A stretch of DNA of 5,094 bases from Anaerolineales bacterium (GTDB lineage Bacteria; Chloroflexota; Anaerolineae; Anaerolineales; UBA4823). Shown piece by piece: positions 1 to 5,094 of the stretch; the stretch's first letter is position 1, and each line of letters opens with the position of its first letter. A program made the translations under genes and the position numbers. The DNA lies in the NCBI GenBank assembly GCA_028687395.1, contig JAQUAE010000169.1, forward strand, positions 1 through 5,094, written 5' to 3'. The notes under the pieces are model-generated. The model saw only the letters and a list, made by a program, of their open reading frames with translations, was not told the DNA's origin and did not search any database.

Positions 1-10
1 GGTTTCTGCA

Positions 11-568
11 ATGCTGGAGATTTACAGCTCACGCTTGCGCTTGATCGCGCTCTCCCTCACGCAACTACAGGCCTTCCTGGACGGACCCAAGAACCTGGAG
101 GCGGGGCTCGGATTCCCCCTCTCGGACTCGACAGCCAACGACACGGTCAACCGGGCGATCGGCATAAAAATATCCAAGATGGCGCGGGTCAACCCGGAGC
201 TGCATCCCTGGTTTACCTACTGGCTGCTCCGCCTGCAAAGCCCTCCGCTGGGGGTGGGGATGGCCGGTTTCAAAGGCAACCCGGACGCTGCCGGTGAAGT
301 CGAGATCGGGTACGGCATCGACCCCGCCTACCAAAACCAGGGGTACATGACCGAAGCCGTGCGCAGGTTGGTCGCTTGGGCTTTCGTCGACCCGCGCTGC
401 CAGACCATCACCGCTAAGGGCGTGCTGAACACCAACCTGGCTTCCGTGCGCGTCTTGCAGAAGCTGGGGATGGAAGCCTATCGGGAAGGGGTCGCGGAAT
501 CCGACTGGCGCATCACCCGCCAGGCCGCGGCGACGCTCATATCATCGGAGAGAGAGACATGGCGCTGA
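11..568 (+). CDS. GNAT-family N-acetyltransferase (RimJ/RimL-like)
   Basis: Predicted acetyl-CoA-dependent N-acetyltransferase of 185 residues, the usual size for the RimJ/RimL-type GNAT group. The N-terminus (SSRLRLIALSLTQLQAFL, residues 6-23) has the typical opening strand and helix. A central strand pair is seen at WLLRL...GMAGFKG (71-89). Motif A is EIGYGIDPAYQNQGYMTEAV (98-117), with the pyrophosphate-binding Q/R-x-x-G-x-G/A loop as Q108-N-Q-G111-Y-M113; Met replaces the usual Gly/Ala at the last position. Motif B is NLASVRVLQKLGM (142-154). The ATG at 11 fits the family N-terminus, but no Shine-Dalgarno site is visible in the 10 bases upstream and the frame is open to the left edge, so a slightly earlier start cannot be excluded. 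The substrate (ribosomal protein, other protein or small amine) cannot be told from sequence. The 3' end overlaps ychF by 10 bases, suggesting coupled translation. Confidence 0.88.
   Translation: MLEIYSSRLRLIALSLTQLQAFLDGPKNLEAGLGFPLSDSTANDTVNRAIGIKISKMARVNPELHPWFTYWLLRLQSPPLGVGMAGFKGNPDAAGEVEIGYGIDPAYQNQGYMTEAVRRLVAWAFVDPRCQTITAKGVLNTNLASVRVLQKLGMEAYREGVAESDWRITRQAAATLISSERETWR
547..556 (+). promoter_or_regulatory. Ribosome binding site of ychF inside the upstream gene
   Basis: The purine run GGAGAGAGAG lies in the last codons of the acetyltransferase gene. Its GGAG core ends 8 bases before the ATG at 559, a normal spacing. It supports ATG 559 as the ychF start and termination-reinitiation coupling, because the upstream TGA (566-568) falls within the third and fourth codons of ychF. 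Confidence 0.7.
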
Positions 569-1659
569 GCATCGGCATCGTTGGCTTGCCAAACGTGGGC
601 AAGAGCAGCATCTTCAATGCGCTGGTGAAGGAACAACACGCCCAGGTGGCCAATTACCCCTTCTGCACAATTCAACCCAACAAGGCGATCGTGCCCGTGC
701 CCGACGCCCGCGTGGATAAGTTGCGCGAGCTGGTCAACGTGGGCCGCGCCATCCACGCCACGATCGAATTCGTGGATATCGCCGGGTTGGTCAAAGGGGC
801 GAGCAAGGGCGAGGGGCTGGGCAACCAGTTCCTGGCCAACATCCGCGACACCGACGCCATCCTGCACGTGGTGCGTTGCTTCGAGGACGTCAACGTCGCC
901 CATATCGACGCCGAGCTCGACCCGCGCAGCGACATCGAGATCGTCAATCTGGAGCTGTTGCTGGCCGACCTGCAGCAACTGGAGCGCAAGATCGAACGCT
1001 TGAGTGGCGCCCTCAAGGGTGATAAAAAGCTCCTGCCGACAATGGAAACCGCCCAGGCGATCCAGCAGCACCTCTCCCGGGGCAAACCCGTCTCCGCCTT
1101 CCCGCATAAGGACAGCGAAGCCTTCCACAGCCTGAATCACGAATTGCGCTTCCTTTCCAACAAGCCGTTGATTTACGTCGCCAACGTGGATGAGCAAGGG
1201 CTGAGCGAAGAGAACGCTTATTCCCGCGCCGTGTACGCCGTGGCGTCTGAACAAGGCGTGGAAGCGATCAAGATTTGCGCCCGGCTCGAGATGGACCTGA
1301 CCGAGATGGACGAGGCCGAGCGCAAGGAATACCTTGCCCTGGCCGGCGTGGAAGAATCAGGTCTGGAACAGGTCATCCACAAGAGCTACCAGATGCTGGG
1401 CTTGATCAGCTTCTTCACCATGAACGAGGAGGAAGTGCGCGCCTGGACCATCCCCAACGGTTGGACGGCGCCCAAAGCCGCGGGCGTGATCCACACCGAT
1501 TTCGAGCACGGCTTCATCCGCGCCGAGGTCACCCCCTACCGAACTTTCGTCCGTCACGGCAGCGGAGCAGCCGCCAGGTCGGCGGGCGAGATGCGCATCG
1601 AGGGCAAGGAGTACATCGTCAAGGATGGCGACGTGATGTATATTCGTTTTAACGTATAG
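559..1659 (+). CDS. ychF: Redox-regulated ATPase YchF (OLA1/EngD family)
   Basis: Full-length YchF of 366 residues (family about 360-370). It is a P-loop protein of the Obg clade that prefers ATP over GTP and associates with ribosomes; in E. coli and humans it is linked to oxidative-stress responses. Visible motifs in order: G1 Walker A GLPNVGKSS (9-17); switch region with YPFCTIQPN (33-41); G3 DIAG (73-76) followed by the glycine-rich GASKGEGLGNQF (80-91); NVDE (209-212), the NxxE form replacing the GTP-specific NKxD, as expected for an ATP-preferring YchF. His115, in the loop after VVRCFED, probably matches the catalytic histidine of E. coli YchF, whose family lacks the usual glutamine. A coiled-coil insertion covers about 130-180. 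The C-terminal TGS-type domain (about 281-366) holds VRAWTIPNGWTAPKAAGVIH and the conserved end DGDVMYIRFNV. Nothing appears truncated. It follows the acetyltransferase in a probable two-gene operon and converges on rsfS. Confidence 0.98.
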   Translation: MALSIGIVGLPNVGKSSIFNALVKEQHAQVANYPFCTIQPNKAIVPVPDARVDKLRELVNVGRAIHATIEFVDIAGLVKGASKGEGLGNQFLANIRDTDAILHVVRCFEDVNVAHIDAELDPRSDIEIVNLELLLADLQQLERKIERLSGALKGDKKLLPTMETAQAIQQHLSRGKPVSAFPHKDSEAFHSLNHELRFLSNKPLIYVANVDEQGLSEENAYSRAVYAVASEQGVEAIKICARLEMDLTEMDEAERKEYLALAGVEESGLEQVIHKSYQMLGLISFFTMNEEEVRAWTIPNGWTAPKAAGVIHTDFEHGFIRAEVTPYRTFVRHGSGAAARSAGEMRIEGKEYIVKDGDVMYIRFNV

Positions 1660-1706
1660 GCAGTATCAAGGAAACGGGCAGGTCACTGCAGGTGGAGGAG
1701 CACCTG
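1660..1706. other. Convergent gene junction with small inverted repeats, possible terminator
   Basis: ychF (plus) and rsfS (minus) converge with only 23 untranslated bases (1660-1682). Two perfect inverted repeats are visible. GCAGT (1660-1664) pairs with ACTGC (1685-1689) around 20 bases. CAGGTG (1689-1694) pairs with CACCTG (1701-1706) around GAGGAG, inside the last codons of rsfS. They overlap at base 1689, so both cannot form fully at once. Neither is followed by a T-run on either strand, so this is not a classical intrinsic terminator; a Rho-dependent or structure-assisted end shared by both operons is possible but unproven. Confidence 0.25.
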
Positions 1707-2027
1707 GCCCTTGCTCCATAACTCTTCCAAACGATAATACTCCCGTCGGTCGGGGGAGAGCAGGTGGAGGATCACATCGCCAAAATCAACCAGTATCCAG
1801 CCTTCACGAGGCGCGCCTTCGATGCGCCCGCGCACCTGGAAGGCGCTCTTCACTCCCTCCAGCGCCGCGTCCGCCAGCGCCTGCAACATGCGGTCGCTCG
1901 AACCGGAACAAAGCACAAAGAAATCCGCGAATGGCGCCAGCCCGCGGATATCCATCAACAAGATATTCTCCCCCTTCTTCTCCTCCAACGTATCGACAAT
2001 CTTGCGAGATAGTTCAATCGCGTCCAG
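1683..2027 (-). CDS. rsfS: Ribosome silencing factor RsfS (Iojap/RsfA family), CTG start
   Basis: Member of the RsfS/Iojap family, which binds ribosomal protein uL14 on the large subunit and blocks subunit joining when nutrients are scarce. Family hallmarks: the N-terminal helix ELSRKIVDTLEEKKGENI, then LLMDIRGLAPFADFFVLCSGSSDRM, then IEGAPREGWILVDFGDVILHLLSPDRREYYRLEELW. The order and spacing match complete members. The first in-frame conventional or near-conventional start is TTG at 1988, but that would remove most of the conserved N-terminal helix. The frame stays open upstream to a TGA, and the only sensible earlier start is CTG at 2027 (2025-2027), 3 bases after the Shine-Dalgarno GAGGTGA. 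This gives 114 residues, normal for the family. An ATT at 2018 is a less well-spaced alternative. The gene starts 14 bases after thpR ends, so it is very likely co-transcribed with it. The start codon itself is inferred. Confidence 0.93.
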   Translation of the reverse strand: MDAIELSRKIVDTLEEKKGENILLMDIRGLAPFADFFVLCSGSSDRMLQALADAALEGVKSAFQVRGRIEGAPREGWILVDFGDVILHLLSPDRREYYRLEELWSKGQVLLHLQ

Positions 2028-2030
2028 ATC

Positions 2031-2037
2031 TCACCTC
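2031..2037 (-). promoter_or_regulatory. Strong Shine-Dalgarno site deciding the rsfS start
   Basis: On the minus strand this reads GAGGTGA, seven bases fully complementary to the usual 3' end of 16S rRNA (UCACCUC). It sits between the thpR stop (2042-2044) and a CTG at 2027, with three bases (GAT) between. For a site extending to GGTGA this is a near-optimal spacing, so it favours CTG over the TTG at 1988, which is far too distant. Confidence 0.72.
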
Positions 2038-2041
2038 GTGA

Positions 2042-2641
2042 TTAACTTTTCGTATTCTCAGGAGCCATCTTGGCTGAGAACAAGCAGGTATACGCTGCGC
2101 CGCTGGGACCCAGATCGCTGCGATACAGGTTCACCGCAGCCACACGGGTGGCGCCGAGAAAGCCAACTTTGAACGTCTCCAGCGCCTCGCTCACCCTGCG
2201 GATATCGCCGGGATTGGCGCCGCGTGAGATGCGTCCCAAGGTCAGGTGGGGGAAGAATGGCCGCTCTTCCCGCGGATAACCCAGGCGTTCGGTGAGCGCC
2301 TCGATGCCGTACTGCAAGGTGGTCAGGTCTTGCGGAGCCTGCACCTTGATCCACAGCACCCGCGGGCGGCGCGTGTTGGGGAAAGCGCCGATCTCGCCCA
2401 CGCTCATCTCGAATGGGACGTGCCCGCTGACCTCCGCGGCGAGCATCTTCTGCAACATCTCCAGGTTGCTGATGGAAACATCCCCCAGGAACTTCAAGGT
2501 CAGGTGGATGTTCTCCGCCCTCACCCAGCGCACCGGAGCATCCGTGAGCCCGGCGCGCAACTGGGCAGAGACCTGGTCCAAAGCCCGCTGTATCTCTGGA
2601 GACATTTCAATAGCAATGAATGCGCGGATCACCGTACTCAT
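2042..2641 (-). CDS. thpR: RNA 2',3'-cyclic phosphodiesterase (2H phosphoesterase, ThpR/LigT)
   Basis: Protein of 199 residues in the 2H phosphoesterase superfamily. Bacterial ThpR (formerly LigT, 2'-5' RNA ligase) hydrolyses 2',3'-cyclic phosphate ends of RNA to 2'-phosphomonoesters and joins tRNA halves in vitro. Both catalytic HxT motifs are present: H46-L-T within ENIHLTLKFLGD, and H132-L-T within FFPHLTLGRI. Other family signatures are the N-terminal RAFIAIE (6-12), the central strand RVLWIKV (94-100) and the C-terminal LYRSDLGPSGAAYTCL (172-187). Length is typical (about 180-200). ATG 2641 gives the expected N-terminus; a GGGG (2650-2653), 8 bases upstream, is a weak ribosome site. It begins 27 bases after the receiver gene and ends 14 bases before rsfS, so it is the middle gene of a probable three-gene operon. 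The physiological RNA substrate is not known from sequence. Confidence 0.95.
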   Translation of the reverse strand: MSTVIRAFIAIEMSPEIQRALDQVSAQLRAGLTDAPVRWVRAENIHLTLKFLGDVSISNLEMLQKMLAAEVSGHVPFEMSVGEIGAFPNTRRPRVLWIKVQAPQDLTTLQYGIEALTERLGYPREERPFFPHLTLGRISRGANPGDIRRVSEALETFKVGFLGATRVAAVNLYRSDLGPSGAAYTCLFSAKMAPENTKS

Positions 2642-2668
2642 GAGCGCAGCCCCGAGTGGATCACGGCT

Positions 2669-3103
2669 TCATTCGCTGAGCAAGCTCAGCCGCCCTTTAT
2701 GCGCCGCAGCTTGCAGGCAGCGATCGACCGTTTCTTTCACGTCCCAGAAGCTGACCGGCTTGGTGAGGTACGCGGAGGCGCCTGCCTGCATCCCCTGCTG
2801 CACGTCCGCGGGAGCGTTGCTGCCCGAGACCAGGATGACCGGGATTTGCACCAGTCGCGGGTCACGGCGGATATTCTTCAGCACCTCGATCCCGGATTGG
2901 TCGGGGAGGAGCACGTCCAGGATGACCCCGTCCGGCTTGTGATTCAGCATCAGGCTCAGGGTCTGTGCTCCGGCGCAGGCGTGGATGGCGTTGTATCCAC
3001 TGATGCGCAACATCTCGCCCAGCATCTCTGCAGTATCCGGTTCGTCATCAACAATGAGGATTGTCTTGTTTAACGATGGCTGGCGGCTGGTCACGAAACG
3101 CAT
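2669..3103 (-). CDS. Stand-alone response regulator receiver protein (CheY-like)
   Basis: Single REC domain of 144 residues with no output domain. With ATG 3103 as residue 1: acidic pair D19-D20 in ILIVDDEPD, phosphoacceptor D63 in GVILDVLLPDQSG, switch serine S93 in VILVSGS, and the conserved lysine K115 in AYLTKPVS. All residues needed for Asp phosphorylation and signalling are intact, so it should act through a partner protein rather than by binding DNA itself. The short C-terminal tail (KGRLSLLSE) carries no domain. The frame is open upstream to a TTG at 3214, but those 37 residues show no receiver-family features and cover the predicted promoter, so ATG 3103 is preferred. GAGGAA directly abuts that ATG, which is tight; GTG at 3094 (residue 4) is an alternative start with a longer spacing. 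No histidine kinase is in the window, so its partner is unknown. It is followed at 27 bases by thpR. Confidence 0.92.
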   Translation of the reverse strand: MRFVTSRQPSLNKTILIVDDEPDTAEMLGEMLRISGYNAIHACAGAQTLSLMLNHKPDGVILDVLLPDQSGIEVLKNIRRDPRLVQIPVILVSGSNAPADVQQGMQAGASAYLTKPVSFWDVKETVDRCLQAAAHKGRLSLLSE

Positions 3104-3157
3104 TTCCTCAGGGGGAAGTGTGAGCCCGTAGAGGGTACGACCTCTCGTATTCCCATG

Positions 3158-3186
3158 ACGATAGCACAATCTTTGCCAGAACGCAA
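3158..3186 (-). promoter_or_regulatory. Predicted sigma70-type promoter of the receiver-thpR-rsfS operon
   Basis: On the minus strand a -35-like TTGCGT (3181-3186; 3 of 6 to consensus) is followed after 17 bases by a -10-like TATCGT (3158-3163; 4 of 6). The -10 is preceded by TGC, making an extended -10 (TGn) that can compensate for the poor -35. Transcription would start near 3151, giving a leader of roughly 50 bases before ATG 3103. Placement in the only gap of the minus-strand gene cluster supports it; matches are moderate, so it is a prediction. Confidence 0.45.
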
Positions 3187-3193
3187 GGGCAAA
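3172..3193. promoter_or_regulatory. Inverted repeat over the -35 region, candidate operator
   Basis: A perfect 6-base dyad, TTTGCC-N10-GGCAAA, has arms at 3172-3177 and 3188-3193, and the predicted -35 hexamer lies between the arms. A second, overlapping 5-base dyad, GCCAG (3175-3179) with CTGGC (3195-3199), occupies the same place. Position and symmetry fit a binding site for a dimeric repressor or activator. I do not recognise the motif as belonging to a known regulator. Confidence 0.3.
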
Positions 3194-3252
3194 CCTGGCC
3201 GCCGGGAAGTACAAGCCCCAAGATGGCAGCTTTTCTCATGAATGCGTGAACT

Positions 3253-3894
3253 TCAATCCCGAGTGGGATCCTGCGAGAGGTAACGCTCGTAATCCTGCGG
3301 CGTATCCAAATCCTCCAGGATCGTGGGGGTATCCACAACCACGTAATGGATCATGGCTTCGTGGGCGTTGAGAAAATCCCGCAAAGTGGCCGGTGGGTGG
3401 AGGTCCAGCACTACGCCCCACAGGCTGCGATCGATGATCCAGGGGTGGCCGCGGCGCATCTGGTAGCTGGGCACCATCAGCAGCGCCTGGTGGGAGAGAT
3501 AGGCATTCAAGACAGCCCGCACGGTCTCGCTCTGCATTTGCGGCTGGTCCCCCAGGCAGACCATGGCGGCGCAGGTGTCTTCACCCAGAGCTTCCAACCC
3601 CACCTGCAGCGAGCGCGTCATTTCGCCCCGGGTGTAATCCGGGTTGTGCGCCAGCTCCAGTGGTACAGATAATGCCACATCGTGCAAAGCCTGCTCCACC
3701 TGGCGGCGCGCCCCGCCGGTGACCACCAGGATGCGCTCCAACCCAGCCCCGCCTCCCCCTTGCGCCAGCGCGGCCACCACCTGGCCGATCACCGTGCCCC
3801 CTTGCCAGGGCAGGTTGAGCTTGGGGCGGCCCATGCGCCGGGAACGACCCGCCGCCAGCACGATCGCGCTCACGCAGCCGCCCGCTTCCGACAT
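3253..3894 (-). CDS. MocA-like NTP transferase (molybdenum cofactor nucleotidyltransferase family)
   Basis: Protein of 213 residues in the MobA-like NTP transferase fold. MocA of this family transfers CMP from CTP to molybdopterin to make the cytosine-dinucleotide cofactor of molybdenum hydroxylases. Visible motifs: nucleotide-binding signature LAAGRSRRMGRPK (13-25), strand ILVVTGG (55-61), GDQPQM (115-120) with the metal-binding Asp116, RGHP (148-151), and the family C-terminus DLDTPQDY (195-202). The usual GM-S-S-L segment is written GEMTRSL (90-96), a modest deviation. ATG 3894 lies 3 bases after the stop of the YqeC fusion gene; GGGGGG (3903-3908), 8 bases upstream, is a good ribosome site, so the two are probably translated together. 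Choice of CTP over GTP cannot be settled from sequence; the neighbour favours a molybdenum-hydroxylase role. Related sugar or alditol nucleotidyltransferases share the fold and remain possible. Confidence 0.88.
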   Translation of the reverse strand: MSEAGGCVSAIVLAAGRSRRMGRPKLNLPWQGGTVIGQVVAALAQGGGGAGLERILVVTGGARRQVEQALHDVALSVPLELAHNPDYTRGEMTRSLQVGLEALGEDTCAAMVCLGDQPQMQSETVRAVLNAYLSHQALLMVPSYQMRRGHPWIIDRSLWGVVLDLHPPATLRDFLNAHEAMIHYVVVDTPTILEDLDTPQDYERYLSQDPTRD

Positions 3895-3897
3895 CGT

Positions 3898-5094
3898 TTA
3901 CGCCCCCCTCTCCAGCAAGCGTTGGTAATCCTCGGGCGTGTCGATGTCCAGCAGCAGGCTGGAGTCGTGCCAGGGGAGATAATGGAGGGGATGGCGGGAG
4001 AACAACGCCCGCCCACCCACGTCGCCGCGCAGCGCCCGCACCTCCTCGAACAGCTCGCTATCGACCAGCACCGGATTGCCCCGCCGGCCGTCGACCAGCG
4101 GCGCCACCAGCGGGTACAGGCCGCGAGCGTGGGCATCCACCAGCCCGGTCACCAGGGGCGCCGACACGGCGGGGTGGTCGGCGAGCAGGAAGATCGCCGC
4201 CCCCACACCTGACGGGAGCCTTTCCAACCCGGCGCGCAGCGAGGTGCTCTGTCCCCCCTCCCACTCCGGGTTAGGCGCAATCGTGACCGGTAAATCGGTC
4301 ACCGCCTGACGCACGCCAGCCTCCGCTGCGCCGACAACGATAACCACGGGCGAGAGCCCAGCCTGCAAGGCAGTTAATGCCGCACGCCGCACCAGCGGCT
4401 CTCCCTGCCAGAGCAAGAGTTGCTTGGGTTGGCCGAACCGGGCCGAGCCGCCCGCGGCCAGCACCACCCCCGCCACCGCTTCGTGGGCCGCGAAGACGCC
4501 GCCTGGCGCGGCCTCCTGCTCGCCCGGCGAGCCCTCCGCCTTGCCGAGAGAGGCGGCGAGCACGGCCTGGTAACCGGTCAATAATTGTGGAGCGAGGGCG
4601 TGCGCCTGGGCCTGCAGCTCGGGTGTATCCGCCTGGTTGAGCAAGGCCACCCGCCGCGCCCCCGCCGGCACCCCCTTCAAGCCGCCGCGGGAATCCAGCA
4701 AAACGCGGCTGAGCGCCTGCGGGGTGATCGCCTCCCCCTCCGCCAGCCCGCCCAGCGCGCCGAAAATCTGCGGCCGGTGCACCCACTGCGGGCTGAGAGG
4801 CTTCCCCAGCCCGCTCAACCCGGCAGTCACCACTACTACGTCCACAGAAGGGGGTAGTACCGGTTCGTGGTCCGCAGGGGCTTTGAGCGGCAGTCTGCGC
4901 GCCCCATCCGCCTCGATGAGCAAGGGCAGGCCCCTCTTGGCTGCCAGGTTGCGTAAGTCTTGCAAAGCCTCTGAGCTTGGTGCAGCGAGGCGCTCGTCCT
5001 CACCCTCCGGGCCGCTGACCAGGATCACGCCTGGGGACAGGCGGCTCGCCAGCTCGGCTGCTTCCTCGTCCGGCTGGAGGCGCAGGTGCACATC
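3898..5094 (-). CDS. yqeC: YqeC / MocA-like fusion protein, N-terminus beyond the window
   Basis: Partial gene open to the right edge; 398 in-frame codons are visible. Numbering is from the GTG at 5091, which is probably internal. The first half is YqeC, an accessory protein found with selenium-dependent molybdenum hydroxylases: EADGARRLPLKAP (60-72) with HEPVLPP is its hallmark, followed by GLSGLGKPL (91-99), VHRP (104-107) and the G-protein-like NQAD (152-155). The P-loop expected at the true N-terminus must lie outside the window. A poorly conserved linker rich in Gly, Ala and Glu (about 181-205) leads to a complete MocA-like nucleotidyltransferase domain (207-397): LAAGGSARFGQPKQLL (211-226), LADHPAVS (303-310) with Asp305 in place of the GDxP form, RRGNPVL (336-342) and DIDTPEDY (382-389). 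The reading frame is unbroken across the junction, so the fusion looks real. It stops 3 bases before the separate MocA-like gene. Both would act in the cytoplasm on molybdopterin cofactor maturation; the exact chemistry of YqeC is not established. Confidence 0.9.
   Translation of the reverse strand, partial: DVHLRLQPDEEAAELASRLSPGVILVSGPEGEDERLAAPSSEALQDLRNLAAKRGLPLLIEADGARRLPLKAPADHEPVLPPSVDVVVVTAGLSGLGKPLSPQWVHRPQIFGALGGLAEGEAITPQALSRVLLDSRGGLKGVPAGARRVALLNQADTPELQAQAHALAPQLLTGYQAVLAASLGKAEGSPGEQEAAPGGVFAAHEAVAGVVLAAGGSARFGQPKQLLLWQGEPLVRRAALTALQAGLSPVVIVVGAAEAGVRQAVTDLPVTIAPNPEWEGGQSTSLRAGLERLPSGVGAAIFLLADHPAVSAPLVTGLVDAHARGLYPLVAPLVDGRRGNPVLVDSELFEEVRALRGDVGGRALFSRHPLHYLPWHDSSLLLDIDTPEDYQRLLERGA
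3903..3913 (-). promoter_or_regulatory. Ribosome binding site of the stand-alone MocA-like gene
   Basis: On the minus strand the purine-rich GGAGAGGGGGG occupies the last sense codons of the fusion gene. The G-run ends 8 bases before ATG 3894, and the upstream TAA (3898-3900) lies between them. It supports the ATG choice and coupled translation of the two nucleotidyltransferase genes. Confidence 0.6.

Larger units (their letters stand above)
3104..3252 (-). other. Intergenic region upstream of the receiver gene
   Basis: This is the only sizeable non-coding stretch in the window (149 bases), lying between the stop of the nucleotidyltransferase and the start of the receiver gene. It contains the predicted promoter and dyad listed separately. 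It also has a small hairpin (arms 3130-3134 and 3141-3145, AGAGG/CCTCT with a 6-base loop) that would fall in the 5' leader. I found no clear stem followed by a T-run to end the upstream transcript, so read-through from the molybdenum genes is possible. Confidence 0.6.

Noticed and set aside
478..1254. A 258-residue open frame on the minus strand opposite ychF
   Set aside because: It lies opposite a clear, full-length ychF, shows no recognisable motif, and is explained by high GC content making antisense frames open.
1689..1706. CAGGTG/CACCTG hairpin as an intrinsic terminator
   Set aside because: The stem is short, lies within rsfS coding sequence, and has no T-run on either strand; kept only as a low-confidence note at the junction.
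2246..3073. A 275-residue open frame on the plus strand across thpR and the receiver gene
   Set aside because: It is antisense to two well-supported genes and spans their intergenic gap; its His/Gln/Arg-rich composition is typical of a shadow frame.
3104..3214. N-terminal extension of the receiver protein from a TTG at 3214
   Set aside because: The added residues match no receiver feature, and the segment carries the likely promoter and leader; the receiver domain begins normally after ATG 3103.
3215..3252. Terminator after the stand-alone MocA-like gene
   Set aside because: No stable stem followed by T residues could be found on the minus strand here; the T-run near 3231 reads on the plus strand, where no gene ends.
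3682..4212. Plus-strand frames opposite the two nucleotidyltransferase genes
   Set aside because: They are antisense to conserved coding sequence, rich in His, Arg and Gln, with no recognisable domain.
4271..4786. A Gly/Arg/Ala-rich minus-strand frame of 171 codons inside the YqeC-MocA gene
   Set aside because: It is an out-of-frame reading of GC-rich coding sequence; the other frame carries clear YqeC and MocA motifs.

Overview
The window is a GC-rich bacterial chromosomal segment, densely packed with housekeeping and cofactor-assembly genes. I see no phage, transposon, CRISPR array, tRNA or rRNA. The predicted promoter (extended -10), strong Shine-Dalgarno sites and gene mix point to a free-living bacterium. 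Chloroflexota (Anaerolineae-like) is my best guess from the general look of the proteins, but this is an impression without a phylogenetic marker test.

Left part, plus strand (11-1659): a GNAT-family N-acetyltransferase overlaps by 10 bases the start of ychF, a universally conserved ATPase of the Obg/YchF group that associates with ribosomes. They look translationally coupled. A 23-base gap then separates ychF from genes converging on it from the other strand.

Middle part, minus strand, read from right to left (3103 down to 1683): a stand-alone CheY-like receiver protein, then thpR (RNA 2',3'-cyclic phosphodiesterase, 2H family), then rsfS (ribosome silencing factor). Gaps are 27 and 14 bases, so this is probably one operon. 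Its likely promoter lies in the only sizeable non-coding stretch (3104-3252). There a -35 hexamer sits near the centre of a 6+6 base inverted repeat, and an extended -10 follows at 17 bases. rsfS appears to start at a CTG codon behind a near-perfect Shine-Dalgarno site, a start that standard gene callers would miss.

Right part, minus strand (5094 down to 3253): a gene running off the right edge encodes a fusion of YqeC (accessory protein linked to selenium-dependent molybdenum hydroxylases) to a MocA-like nucleotidyltransferase domain. Three bases downstream begins a second, separate MocA-like nucleotidyltransferase. Together they suggest the end of an operon for maturing a molybdenum hydroxylase (xanthine dehydrogenase / CO dehydrogenase family). 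The enzyme subunits themselves would lie beyond the right edge.

The most noteworthy points are the YqeC-MocA fusion paired with a second MocA paralogue, the CTG start of rsfS, and the dyad symmetry over the receiver-gene promoter. Otherwise the region is ordinary, and I do not see a wholly new system in it.
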